Of a DNA stretch of 64,000 bases, positions 23,634-37,700 are shown piece by piece. Each line of letters starts with the position of its first letter. The stretch's first letter is position 1. The notes beneath the pieces are model-generated. The model saw nothing but the letters and a program-made list of their open reading frames with translations, did not search any database and was not told where the DNA came from. This DNA comes from Apis mellifera (Eukaryota > Arthropoda > Insecta > Hymenoptera > Apidae): assembly GCF_003254395.2 (NCBI RefSeq), contig NC_037652.1:9445001-9509000 (forward strand). The letters run 5' to 3'. Position numbers and translations under genes: made by a program.

Positions 23634-26600
23634 GTTTGATGAAAATAACGTTATTAGAGATACAAGAAATAGAATTAATTCGCTACTAAAATATTTCGAA
23701 CTTTATCGTCTCGTACTACAGGTACATGATTTTCGTCATTAAATGAACAAACGTATTTTTGAATAGATGTTGTATCGGATGATAGCAGGGGAAAGGATTC
23801 AATATTTTAGTACCAAAAGTGGACACAGTTGCACCAAACTGGCGCCACTGTGAAAATATAAGAAATATAAATGAACTATAAAACTATTGGTGCATATTAT
23901 TTCAACCAAAAATGCTAAATGAATTGCATATTTTATTAAAATTTCTATTTTTTTTTGTAAATCATATTATTATTATAAACTTTATTTTCACGTAAAATAT
24001 TACGTGATATTACGTAATTCTAAATCTTTAAAATATTATTATTCAATAATATTAAAAATATAAAAATAATATTAAAATAATAATAAAAAAATATGATTAA
24101 AATAAACAAATTTAAAACTTTTAATAAAAGTAAAGAAATTTAAATTAAAAAATTTTAAAACTCAATATTTAATATATAATGATTCTTTCATTAAGAAAGA
24201 ACTTAAAATTAGGACCGTTACTAAAATATCGTGCCGATAATCCTGTCTTTTGATAATTTGTCGATAAAAAAGTCAATATTGTTATTATCAGGTAATCGAT
24301 GATTATAACGATTGTATTTATTATGTATAGAAATTATGTAAAGAATTGCAAATTATGTATAGAAATATATCATTATCACGAAGTATAGACGATAATATTG
24401 TTTCTTTTAGTAAGAAAATTTATTGAGAAAATCTAGTGAGAAAATCATCTGTAATAAATTAGACTGTTAATTATATATTATTTATGTATGTAATATATAT
24501 ATTTATATATGCATACATATATCTAAACAACAGGATAAATAAATATTGATGATCGATAATAGATTAAAAAATCGATAAATCATTTTTCTATTAATCTTCT
24601 CTTTGCTATAAGTAATGTTTTCTTATATAAAATCTGTATTACTAAATACTGTACAAGTTTAAAATGAAATTGATTAAAATGTAATAATTTATATGTAGTT
24701 TTATATATATATAATTTGAAACATTTTTTTATTAATTTGAAACAAAAAATATAAGATTTTGAAATATTAAAGAATTGAATTAAAGATATATAAAAAGTAA
24801 TAAAAATATATAGAAGTAGAATAGTATAAGATCGGAACGTAAACAAAAATCGAATGCAATAATTAAATTTAAAAATTCTTAAAAATATCAAATATTATAT
24901 ATAAGAAAATTTTATTATAAACTATGAAATAAATGATAAATAAATGATAAATAATTATATATGAACGTTTAATACAATTATATAAAAAAAAATAAAAAAT
25001 TGTAGATATAAAATAGACATAAAATATTTGTAATCATATATATATATTTGTAACCGTATATATATATTTAAAAAGTTTAATTAGTTATCACGTCAAAATG
25101 CATACAAATTATCATTTATAGATATAATAATATAGAGATAGTTTTCTATCTATTCAAATAATATATATATAATTCAATAAAATTCTATAATAATTTATAG
25201 AATACAATACAATAAAATTCTATAATAATTTAATAATCTATAATAATCTATAATAATCTATAATAATCTAATAATAATAATAATAATGTATACTAATATT
25301 CGCGAATAAAACGCGCGAAAATATTTATTAATAAATGTATTTAAAATAATAAATATACACAGACGTAACAATTCGAAATAAAAACTCGCGAATATATATT
25401 TTAAACGCAAAAAATTTGTACATAACTTTAAATTATATATTGAAATCGAACGTCCGTAAATTTAACGCGTGCAAAGCGATACAGCGGTCAAAGCGAGACT
25501 GGTTCGTAACTTCTCCCCGCCAAATAATTCAACAGGCAAAATCGAGCATTGAGCATATCGACAATAATAAAATGCCTCCAAACAAATATTTTAACATATG
25601 AAATATCTAAATATTATAATTTTTAATATATAATATTTTTTTAATTTTTATTTTTAATTTCTACATAATATTTTTTTAATTTTATAATTTATATGATATA
25701 TTAATTAATTTATAATATTATAATTTATTCAATTTATTCATTGATAACTTTTTATTAAAATTTTATTAAAATAAAATTTATTATATATTATTAGCTATAA
25801 TAACTTATTAATTTTATATTAATTTCATAACAATAATTTATTATTTTTAATTTATTAAAATTTATTATTTTATTTATTATAAGAATATTTTTTGTTGTGA
25901 AAGAGAATATTATAATTGTTAATCAAATTCACAAATTTTTATCAAATTAATTTCTTGATTATGTATTATTTATATTTATTAAAATCAGCAACTGGTATGA
26001 AGTTCAGAAATAGAAAAATTTATATGATTGTATATAATCTCTGCCTATATATAAAAAATAATTTAACAATTTTTATATTATATTGTTCATTTTAGAATGT
26101 AATTTTATATTATTCTTATTCTTATTATCAAAATGATTTTTAATTTATGTTTCATAAATATTTTTACATGTAGCATTATAAAATGTTAATGATATAGGAT
26201 TATAAGATTATAAAATATTTTATCACATATACTATTTTATTTATAATTTTATTCTTCATTAAATCATTGTCAATATTATAATCTTATTCTATATTGAATG
26301 TGAATAATAATTAAATGAACTAAAATTATTATTAGATTTTAAAACTCTCTGTGATATTTATTTTTTATTTAAATATATTTAAATTAGCCTCTATACATTT
26401 TTTTGAACGAATGAGCATTCGAATTTCATTTTTTTATATTCATATTACTACATTCCACATTCAATCATCTTTACTTATCCTTTTTTGATTTTAATTTTAT
26501 CTTTCTTTATTTTTTTAATTTTTTAGTTATTTTCATTATATTTCTTTGATATAATATCTTGTCTTTTTTAATAAAATAATTTCATAAATTTTTTTATTAA

Positions 26601-26998
26601 AAAATTCTTTATTAAATTGATATATATATACTTGTAAAAAATAGATTTTCATTGTATTCATCGATATAAACATATTTTTATTACAATATAATATTTAGGA
26701 AAGTTTGGAATAAGACAATTAGGTTTATTAAATAAGTTTATAAAATTAAAGAAATAATGTTCATACATTTAAGCAATTGAATTATAATATAGATAAAAAT
26801 ACTATATTATATATTATATTTTAAAATAAAAACAGCAAGATATGAAAATTTATTATTTGTCTCAAGTTGTATATATATGTAATATATATATATATTAAGT
26901 ATTGTAATTATACGTTTCATAATATTAGATATCATAACCTTAAATTATCAAATTTCTTATACATTTGTACAAAGAACATTTCTAATAGATATAACATT
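23634..26998. promoter_or_regulatory. Divergent intergenic region between Csp and RINT1
   Basis: 3.4 kb separating the Csp ATG (minus) and RINT1 ATG (plus), which must contain both promoters. Near Csp, the self-complementary word TGGCGCCA lies at 23840-23847 in a GC-richer patch; its context resembles E2F-type or insect CTCF-type sites. From 25222 to 25270 there is a tandem CTATAATAAT repeat, and from 25300 to 25580 a CpG-rich stretch with CGCG words and no convincing ORF. The rest is AT-rich filler. I cannot place either transcription start. Confidence 0.5.
25300..25580. other. CpG-rich stretch of unknown nature
   Basis: Contains TTCGCGAA, ACGCGCGA, AACGCGTGC and CAGCGGTC-type words, quite unlike the surrounding A/T text. 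The plus strand is open from 25416 to 25601, but the translation resembles no family I know and has no clear splice sites. It may be an upstream promoter or 5' UTR exon of RINT1, a noncoding RNA, or a decayed mobile element. Confidence 0.4.
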
Positions 26999-29900
26999 AT
27001 GATAGATACAAAAGAAACAATTATACATAAATTTAATACAGAATTAGGAAATGATTTAAGAGGACTTAATAAAATATATGAATTTCATCAATATCTTAAT
27101 ACTCAAAAAAATGAAATTCAAAAATCAGTATGTATTTAAAAACATATTATTATTGTTAAAATTTTATTAAAAATAGTTTATATTTTCACATATTTTATTT
27201 TCACATAAAATTTGATAAAAAAAATTTGTTGTTATTGATCTTTTAAATTTAGCTGTCAATGGCATCAAGTGAAGCTCCATCAAAAGTAAAGGCAGTTATA
27301 GAAAATGTTGAAAAAATAGATATTGAATTTCAACAATTACAAAAAGCTTTTATCGAATTTAAAGAAAACATACAAGAAACAATGCAAGAAAATGACAAAA
27401 GTTTAGAAATGCAAAAAATTATCAATGTTATAACTTATTTAAATAAATCCTTATTATATTTGAATTTTATAAAATATATTGAAAACATTAGGTAAATTAT
27501 TATTATCACTTATTTATTTATATTTTATAATTATTTCTAATAATGAAGGACTATGATTTTAGCGATGAAATACAAGTATCTTTAACAAATGGTGATGATG
27601 AATTAACTATTTCATTATATGTAGATCTTACAAATATTAGTTGTCAATTAAGATCATCAACTTGCCATTATCTCCAAAATTATGTAAAAGAAACTCTATA
27701 TTTTTGGCATAATCTTATAAAGGATAAATTATCAAAGTATTACATTTTTGTTTAATATATTTTTATATATTTAATATGCATATATTGACAAATATACATA
27801 TTAATAATTTTCAGAGAATATAATGATATATTAAAAGGATTAAAATGGCCTTTCTGTGGTAATAATGCAAGTTCTTTACATATTTCTGTACCAGAAATAT
27901 TAATGAAGTTTAAAATACTTACAGAATATTTATTTCATTTACAATTACCGTATCCTTGTCTGAAGTGTAAATTTTATTTTTGTATTTTATTAAGATTTTT
28001 TATATTATTATTATAGAAAAATTATATTTTATTATTAACTTAATATATATACATATATACATATATATATAAATATATGTAGAGAAGAAACTGCAAAACC
28101 TGTAGTAACATCAGTATTATTAACAGATTTTACTCCTGTGAGTTTACCAATTTCATTGTTGGTACGGCCACTTAGACAAAGATTTATATATCATTTCACA
28201 GGTTCTAAATTAACAAATCGACAAGATAAACCTGAATGGTTTTTTACTCAAATATTAACTTGGATTAAAGATCATGTACAATGGATACAAAAAAATGTAC
28301 AACCCGCTGCAAATTCAATAGGTCTTAATCATATAGATATGAAGGTAACATATTAGATTTATTTATATTGATACTTTTATTCTATAACAATATAATAAAA
28401 TTTTATAAAAGAGCAAGAAATTTGATTTTAATTAAGTTTTATATTTTATATCATTCTGAATATTTCATTAATATGATAATGATATGATAATGATATTAAT
28501 AATATTAGAATGAAAGTATTCATATGTTGTTTGTTACTATTATTTACACATTGAAATACATTAATACAATTTTATATAAATTATTTTATCGTAATAGGTA
28601 GAATTTATGCGAGCTTTGATACAATTAGCAGTTGAAAAGCTTCATTCTGAATTATCAATAGTACAATATGATGATGCTTTATTTGCTCATTTAGTTGATG
28701 AAGCTTTAGGTTTTGAACGAGAATTGAGAGAAACATTATTTTATCCTTCAACTCAACCAGCTACTGTTTTTGTACTTACACAAGCTCATATTTTTGTAAA
28801 GTGGATTAATATGGAAAAAAAATGTAATATATTTTTTATTAATTCTTTATTTAACTTATAATTTAATATTTTATATTAAATTATATAAATGTATATAAAT
28901 AATTAAATTATATTTATATAGAATATTAAATTAATTTTAATAAAAGATTTCCAATCATTAATGTATTAAATTATTAGATGCAACTGAAAAAATGGATGCC
29001 ATTTTGAGTTCAAATACAGCTTGGGAAAAATTATTGACTTCTGATGTTGATGATATGAAAGTAACTGAATGTGCAGATGCCTTTTTAACACTTCTTTCTA
29101 CAATTTCTGATAGATATAAACATTTACCTCAACCAGGACACAGGTATAATTAATAATACATATAATTAATAAATAATATAAATAATTATTTATAAATGAA
29201 TTTAACATATAATAAATATTAATAAAATAATTTAATAGAAAAATTTTTAATATCATATATGAAATTAATTGTTACTACAATTAAATAAAATTTTCTCATA
29301 TTTTATCTTATATTATGATGACAAAGATCATAGAATAGATGATATTAAATCATTTATAGAGAAATGATATTATATTGTATCATTTTCTATAGCAAAAACA
29401 ATCTTTAATATTTATATGATTTTATGTAATGTAATTATTATAATTTTCAATTCAATTTAATTCAATTCAATTCTTTTACATGAATCAAATAATAGATTAC
29501 AGTTTCTTGAATTACAATTAGAATTAATTGATGATTGGAGAGTTCGATTACTTCAATTATTACATGAAAATTATGAAGATCCTTTAACATCTCTTATGCC
29601 ATGTATTCTTAATACATTATATTATGTTGCAACTGTTCTAGAAGAATGGGGTGTAACAGTAGTAAGTATTTTAAATATTTCTTTCAAAAAAAAGTTTATA
29701 CGTTACATATTTCTGATATTTAATTTTTTTTTAGCATTTTTTGCAATTATACTTTTTTAAGAAACAATTTGAAGCAGTTGAAACTGCTACATTAAAAGGA
29801 AATGACATAACTAAAAATGTAGGAGAAATCGAAGGTTCTGTATTTGATGAAGCTGTTGCACTTTTAAGAAGATTAGAAAAGACATTAATAAATGAAATTA

Positions 29901-31340
29901 GCGATTCTGTAGGTTTAGATGTAAAGGCAAAGAGTAGATCATATAGAACAGATAAGTAAGGATGTTTAGCACTAAATTTAGATTTATATAAAAAAGATTA
30001 TTTAATATTTATATATAAAATCAAAGCTATTTATTCTAGATCAGATTATATTTTTTAATATTTATCAAGTTTCTTGTTTAAAAAATTGTATAAATTTTTA
30101 CAAGTTTTAAATATTTAATAATTAATAATTTTCTATTTATAAAATAAATTTATTTACAGATGGTTTGCAATGCAATCTAGTAAAGAAGTGGTGTCCTTAT
30201 CTGTCACACCAACTGGTTATTCCATGTTTCAAGAATTAGCTACGCAACTTAATTTATTGCATAATACACTTGCTTTACCTTTATTTGAACAGGCTTGGAA
30301 AAATTTAGCTTCACAATTTGATCAAGTCAGATATAAATTGAAAAATTATTTTAGATTTAAATATATTAAATATTTATATAAATATAAATTTTTTATTATA
30401 GTTTCTTCTAGAAGAAGTCGTTCTAGTAAATCATTTTAATATGGGTGGAGCTGAACAATTGCAATATGATATTTTTAGAAATCTATTTCCATTATTTGGT
30501 TTATACATCAATAAACCTGAATCATATTTTCCATTGTAAGTAGCAAATAATTATTATGTTAAAAATACATGAAACATTGGAATATGCAAATTTCTTATGT
30601 AATACTTATGTAAACTTTTAATGTAAAAATTTTTAATAACTTGAAGACAGAATTTAATGAATTATCAATTTATTTATTTTTATAAATCGCAATTTTAATT
30701 TTACAAAAATGAACAAAAGTATCATAAATATTATATAGAAATATAATTTTTATATTTCTGTGAAATTTTTTCTAATGTCGTTATATAAAACTGTATGATA
30801 AAATTTTTTCAAAATTATTAAATTAAATTATATAAACATATAATAATCTTAATTAATAATCTTTGTCTATAATCAATTTTATTCATGATATATGTAATAT
30901 ATAATATATCTAATATATGTGAATATATTTACATTATTATACTTAAAGATTATCAAAGAAATCTCTAATCTATATCTTTTTTTAATATAAAGAATTAAAG
31001 AATTTTTTAATATTTATTACTATAAGAAATTTGTTTTTTTTTATCAATATAATATTAATAATTATTAATGCTTCTATAATCTCATATTCTATAAAATATT
31101 CATTCTTCATTTATTCTGTCTAATAAAATTTAATAAAATTTAAATAATATTTTTAGGATTAAAGAAGCATGTATTTTATTAAATATCATGTTAGGTTCTG
31201 CAATATTACTCGTTGAGGCTCTTAATGATGATGATGAAATTATCGCAAATGAAATATTAGCAGATATCGGTGTTTATAAAATGTCTCCTGAACTTGCTTT
31301 AAAAGTAATTGGAACAAGAACGGATATAACTTATGTGTAA
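26999..31340 (+). CDS. RINT1: RINT1 (RAD50 interactor 1 / TIP20 family)
   Basis: RINT1 is a subunit of the NRZ (Dsl1-type) tether with ZW10 and NBAS; it acts at the ER in Golgi-to-ER retrograde traffic and also has checkpoint roles in animals. Twelve coding exons: 26999-27127, 27253-27491, 27563-27736, 27815-27949, 28083-28344, 28598-28823, 28978-29143, 29496-29661, 29735-29955, 30160-30325, 30402-30535, 31157-31340; 2202 nt, 733 aa, all in frame, close to family length. Residues 44-100 look helical and coiled-coil-like. The RINT1/TIP20 domain covers about residue 220 to the end. Recognisable text: PEILMKFKILTEYLFHLQLP, LLVRPLRQRFIYHFTG, KPEWFFTQILTWI, NHFNMGGAEQLQYDIFRNLF, IKEACILLN. 26999 is the first in-frame ATG; upstream text is AT-only. 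Intron 10 uses an unusual donor, CAA|GTCAGA. No breaks. Convergent with WDR81. Confidence 0.96.
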
Positions 31341-31486
31341 AGTGCTTTCTTTATATTAATCCAGAAATTAAAAATTTATTTAATTTTGTATATATTATGT
31401 ATTATATCTTTTTTTTAAATAACAAATAGATATTAATATAGATTAATGTAAAGTAAAATTGTAAAATTATATATTTAAATTATTAA

Positions 31487-31564
<78 letters not shown>

Positions 31565-31609
31565 AATTAGAAATCATATATATATATATTATATATTATC
31601 ATATAATAT
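31341..31609. other. Convergent 3' ends of RINT1 and WDR81
   Basis: Only 269 bases separate the two stop codons, so the 3' UTRs probably meet or overlap. A perfect (AT)31 tract at 31491-31552 followed by GTATGTATGT sits in the middle. No canonical AATAAA is obvious on the RINT1 strand. Confidence 0.7.
31491..31552. repeat. (AT)31 microsatellite
   Basis: Perfect dinucleotide repeat of 62 bases between the RINT1 and WDR81 stop codons; likely length-polymorphic. Confidence 0.95.
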
Positions 31610-34600
31610 TTAACAAATTAATGTTATTCCGCCATTATCAGCACCTAATAATAATAATCTATTAAGAGGAAGAACTGCCATTGTAGTCAGAAGACCTTTA
31701 AAAGTATCGGATTTTAATTTTGATGATGAAAATGAAGCTGTTGTTTCTATAGATGTGTAAACTCCTACCCGATTTGCCGTTGTTCCTATTATTAATTCTT
31801 GTTCGTACGTAGTCATGCAATGAACTGGTTCTGTAGAACCCCTAAAAATTTAAAATATGAAATGTAATTTTTAAGTACACTCGATAATTTTAAAAAATAT
31901 GCTAAAAAATATAATTATAAAAGTAATGAATAATAAAAATATAGCGAAAATTTGAAACGAATAATATTTAATAAAAATATAATTTTTGTAAAATATAAAA
32001 ATTATTTAATTAATGAATTAATTATTATATATACAAATTATATATAAGTTTTATGTATATATAAATGTATATTTATGATAAATATCATAAATAAATATAA
32101 TATTTAAAAAAATATATCAATAATTCTTTTATTATATATACTATAAAATATTATATTCTTTCGTATATATTATAAAAAAAATAAATATTATAAAAATCTA
32201 GTAATTCTTAGTAATCATTATTATACATCATAATTATTCATATTTTCAATGAATTAAAAAATTTTAAATTATTAAAAGCAAATAATAAAAATTATAAATA
32301 CATGATATATTAATATAATAAAAAATAATATTTTAACTTACTTCATATGAAATTTTAATTTCCCATCTAATGCACTCCATACAGCAATAGTTTCATCTAG
32401 TGAAGAACTAATTAATGTTGTTTCATTAACTGCTTCTAATTGTAATATCTAAAAGAATGATGATTAAACATTTCATTAAATATTGTTGAATATTGTTTTT
32501 AAGATCTCTTTCTTTGAGCATAACATACTTCACATTCATGACCTTTCCAAGATGCAATAATAAGACCAGTACGAATATCTAAAATTGTTAGAAAACCTGA
32601 TGCTTGACCTAATGCTACCCAATAACCACTAGGTGCTACTGCAATGCATCGAATTAAACCTGTTGGATTTATAGATACCTAAAAAAAGAAACTCATTGTT
32701 ATTTTATTTAGAAGATAATAGAATAGATAATAAAATTTATTCATTCTGTTAACATAAATCAATTTCTTAAAAGATTTAATAAAAGTTAACGAAAATTATG
32801 AATCTAGATTTATAAGAATTGCCAAAAAAAAAATTTTATTTTATGAAATATTTTACAATATGATAATACTTACTTTCATTTCATTTACATATTGAAATGT
32901 TCTACAATCAATAACTCTCAATGTAATATCAGTTGTACCCACAAGTAAAGTTGTACATGGAGAAGGACTTGCAGCCAGTGTATTTACAGGAACTGGACGT
33001 GAACTTTCTGGACATCCAAGGAGGGAACCCATGAAAGGATCCCAGCAATGAATTGTACCATCGCAAGTGATTACGTATCTTAAGGATTCTAAGAATGTAA
33101 GTGCAAGAATCGATTTTTTATGTCCAGTATAAGTATACTGACAAGATGATACAGTATTTCCATCTCCCTATTATAAAAAATATAAATTTTAAATATAAAT
33201 TTTTTATATAATATATTTCTAAATCTCATAATTTAAATTTCTGTAAAAAAAAATTAAAATATCTTTTATATATTAGAAATTTTGTATTTTATATTTTTAT
33301 ATAAATTAATATAATTTTATTATTTTTACTTCTTTAGAAGAATTTTTTTTATATATAACATATATAATTTATTATTATTATATAGATTATTATTATAGAT
33401 TATTATTCATTGATCTTTCGAAGATCAATTTTAAAAATTAAAACGAATATAAAAATTAATAAAAATATCAGTTAAAATTTATTTATCATATTATAATCGC
33501 TTTAAGTTTATAAGATAATGAAGATAGAACAATCTATTTTATTTCTATTTTGCTTCATTTTGTAATTATATAAGTATAATTTTTGTATTTGTTTTAATTT
33601 CTAGAATTGAAAAAGATATATATATTTGAAACATATATAATTTTATATAATTTTACCTGACTTCTTAAACTCCATAATTTTACAGTCTTATCTCTTCCTC
33701 CACTCATGAAACTATTTTCATTATCTAGTACATATAGGCACCTAACACTATTAGTGTGACCACTAAAAGTTTGAAGTTTTATTTGTTTTATATTAAATGT
33801 TACATCTTTCTCTGATCTTCCAATTTCATGTTCCCAATATGCCAACCAATTTCCACGTAATTGTCTACCAGTTGACAAAGAACAATTTGTTTCACGATTA
33901 GATATAACATTTTCAGAAGTAACATAATCTCCAATATCATTTTTTTGTACTGCAAATCTATTCCCCACAACTGATATATTTTCAAAATTAGTTGTATCTT
34001 TATTTGTTAATTCTATATTTTCTGCTATATTATAATTATTATATGATGTATCCAATATTGTGTCATCTTTAAAATAATCAAAAAGTATATTAAATTTACA
34101 AATTCACAAATAAAATTAGAAACAAAAAAATTATATATAAAAAATTATTCTGAGAAAAAAATGTGATTAAAAATAAATAAAATATAATATGGAACATACC
34201 AGTATTGGAAATTTTTATTTCTTTTTCATATTTACGACACAAATTATGTATATGTTCATGATTTTTTAATATATGTTTCATTATTTCATTGTCAATACAT
34301 TTATAAAAAAGCATATATGTTTTATGAGCAAATTCTGTTGTAAATACAGCTTTTAATTCTTCAAGTGCCTAAAATTAAAATATAAAAAATATATATATAT
34401 ATATACATATACATATTTAAAATTTATTATAATGCAACACACGCACACATATTTATATTTAATATTTAGTATTTATAATAATATCATTTGGTTGTCTCAT
34501 CTCATAATTATATAAAATTTATTAATATCTTTATTACCTTATTTTTCTGAGAATCAGATGTATCTATATTTTCTACGACTGGTGGAGAATAAGAATCAGC

Positions 34601-34679
34601 AACATCTGTATTAAAATTTGTTTGAAGTCCAAGCATATCTCTATTATCTTCATTTGAAACTTTTATCCTATACATAAAT

Positions 34680-34748
<69 letters not shown>

Positions 34749-37700
34749 TTATTATTATATCAATATTAATATTATGTACATTAATTCAAATTAATATACA
34801 TATTAATATGTATAATATACATATATATAATAATATACAAACAATATACAATATTACGTATAAATTAATTTAAAATAACATTAACATGTAATAATATATA
34901 ATAATAATATAGGTAATTAATATACCTTGTAAAATGTTCACTTATTGTTTTTTGGCTAATTTCATCTTTAATATTTTCTATAACATCTTGATTAAATGAT
35001 TTATCAAATGCTAAGAAAAATCGTTGAATAGGTACAGCTAAATGATTTTTTGTAATAACACCACCTAATCGTAAGCTAAACATAAATAGAGTTTCTAAAC
35101 ATTTTTCCGCCATTATAGAACGTGCAAGTATTCCATTAGGAAAAGTAAATCTTGTTGACGATAATATACGAACTGTAGGATATAATATTGCTTTGACAAT
35201 TGGTTCCTACGAATTAATTTTTTTGTCAATTTTTATATGATGTTCAATATGAGATTTAGAAAGATTTATATTATATGATCATACATGAAGTACATCCATC
35301 AGTATGGCATCACTGAGATATGGTGTAATATAGTTTAAAAGAGTTAAACATGAAATAAGTCCCCCTTCCAAGTTTTGCGTTAATTTTCTTTTACAAAGCG
35401 CTAAAAGTTCAACCATATGTGCAAAATATTGTAATACTATAATCTGTTCTCCATACAGACCTAGATAGGTAATTAAATTAGTTTCGTTTTGAAAAATTTA
35501 AATTAGAAATATAATTCTTTTTTATATAAATAAATTAACCTGCAATAGCTGCAAGACACTCTAAAACTTTGTTAGCATTGCGATCACCAAGTAAAACTTT
35601 CTTATTCCAGGAAGTACTTTCAATAGTCAAAAGAGTATCATTAGTTATTGTTAAATTCTCTTTTCCAGTATAACATAATGTAAGCATTCTCAATAAATTC
35701 CGAGATAAATATTTAGCAGTAAGTACAGGACCAAGTCGATGAGACAACCAAATGATAGATTCTGCACTCATTTCTGAAGTTGTACATTCGTTTGATGTAG
35801 ATTTTTGATAAACATGATCTAATTGAATATCTTCATGCACTATAGAACTAGATTTATTATTATCTGTTAATAATATTATAGAACTTTGGTCTTCAATTCC
35901 TATAGTACATATTTCTTCAGATGTATTAGTAGATTGGCTAAATCCTCCATAAGTGAAATCATCATTAGAATTTTTACTTCCAACAAAACAACCAATATTG
36001 CTAAATTCTGTTAAGGATTTATTAAAAGAATTGGATGTCTTAGGTATAGGAATTATTGGTGATTTAACTGATTTTAATGGTGAAATTTTACTTCCCTCTT
36101 CATTTAAATCATCATTAAGATTTAAACATAGATCAATGTTTAAATCAATATCACATGCTACACCAGAATTTAAAGATATCCAAGAATTTTCTTCCGTTTC
36201 CATTGTAAATACTTCTGTAAAAAAAATAAGAAAAATACTTCAAAATTTTCAAATTTAAAATAGAATATATTAAGTTTTATTTTTTTAAATATTTTTTAAA
36301 CATGTTTTGAACAAATTTCGATATATTTGGAAATGGTTAAAAGATAATTAAAATTTAATATGTTATATTTGATTATCTACCATCAATATCATTATCAGTT
36401 GAATTCATATCACGCATGTAATCATTAGGTACAGGTCCAGGTGATAAAGAAATATTATGTTCAGAGCCTGCAGAAAAATCTTCATCCAAGGGAGATAAAA
36501 TTCCTTCTCCTTCGTTATACATTCCACTTAAATCACAACTTCTATAAAAAAAAAAATTAAATTTGACAAAATTGACAATTAAATTTGTAAGTCTTTAAAA
36601 CAATTTTATTTAAATAATAACTACAAACGCATATTTTGCATCTATATACGTGTATTTTTTAATTTATGAAATAGTATAATTTTACTAGGAAATTTTTATT
36701 ACAAATATTTTATAATTTAACATATATATTAAAATCTGAAAATGTCAAATTGAATCGAATCGAATTTCTAAAAATATTCTTTGATTCAATATTATCGAAT
36801 TTCTCAAGAATTTCAGAATTTTTAATTCTTTCTTTTTAATTTTATAAATAAGTACCAAAATGTTATTTAACTTTTCAAAATTTTAAAGAATTCTCCTATG
36901 GATATTTACCAATTATAAAATGAAACTATCGCGATCCAATTCCTATTCCCGATCTGTTTCAACCAAGACAATGGTTTCCGACATTTTCAGATTCTTATAC
37001 ATCTTTAATAAATATTTAAAATCATGAATTATTTTTAGAAATATTTTGTAATTTAATATTATTTAATATTTAAATATTTTATATAATTTTTCTTACTTAA
37101 GATTGCCACTTTTATGAGTATATGATAAAGATCCTTGTATATAATCTCTATATCCTCCAACTGCTTCTACGAGAGGTGCAATAAAATTTTCCAAAAAACG
37201 TCGCAGACCCAATCTTACCATAAGTTTTAATAGGAAATTTCTATGATATAAACGCGTGGTTTTAAATTTTGCTATTAATCCTGAAGAAAGTACATCAGCA
37301 TGTATGAAATTATCCATAAAAGAACCATTTTCATATAGTTTCATAATAGACAAAAGGAATGTTTCTGCAGTATCTCTAGGACCCAATGCCCTAAAAAAAA
37401 TACCAATTATGCGATATTTAGAAAAGTTAATAAAATTTTAAATTAAAAAAAATTGTATAAATATTTATAATACTTATAATATAATTTTTCAAGAATCTTT
37501 AATATAAAGTATATAAGATATATTTTCTATTAAATATTTGAACGTTCTTAAATATTATTTATAGATAATTATATTAGATATTATAACTTACTTGGCAACA
37601 GGATCAAATAAATGCCATGCAGCCAAAACTGCACTATATGGTTCTTCCATTATTTGTTGTATATGAGGTACAATCAATTCCAAACATGCTTCCCTTGCAA

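Noticed and set aside
25416..25601. Plus-strand ORF in the CpG-rich block, and a B-box-like word
   Set aside because: No known protein family, no splice sites; no tRNA cloverleaf could be drawn around the B-box-like word.
33800..33985. Minus-strand ORF inside WDR81
   Set aside because: Out-of-frame shadow of WDR81 exon 18.
35953..36258. Plus-strand 101-aa ORF
   Set aside because: Antisense shadow of WDR81 exon 13.
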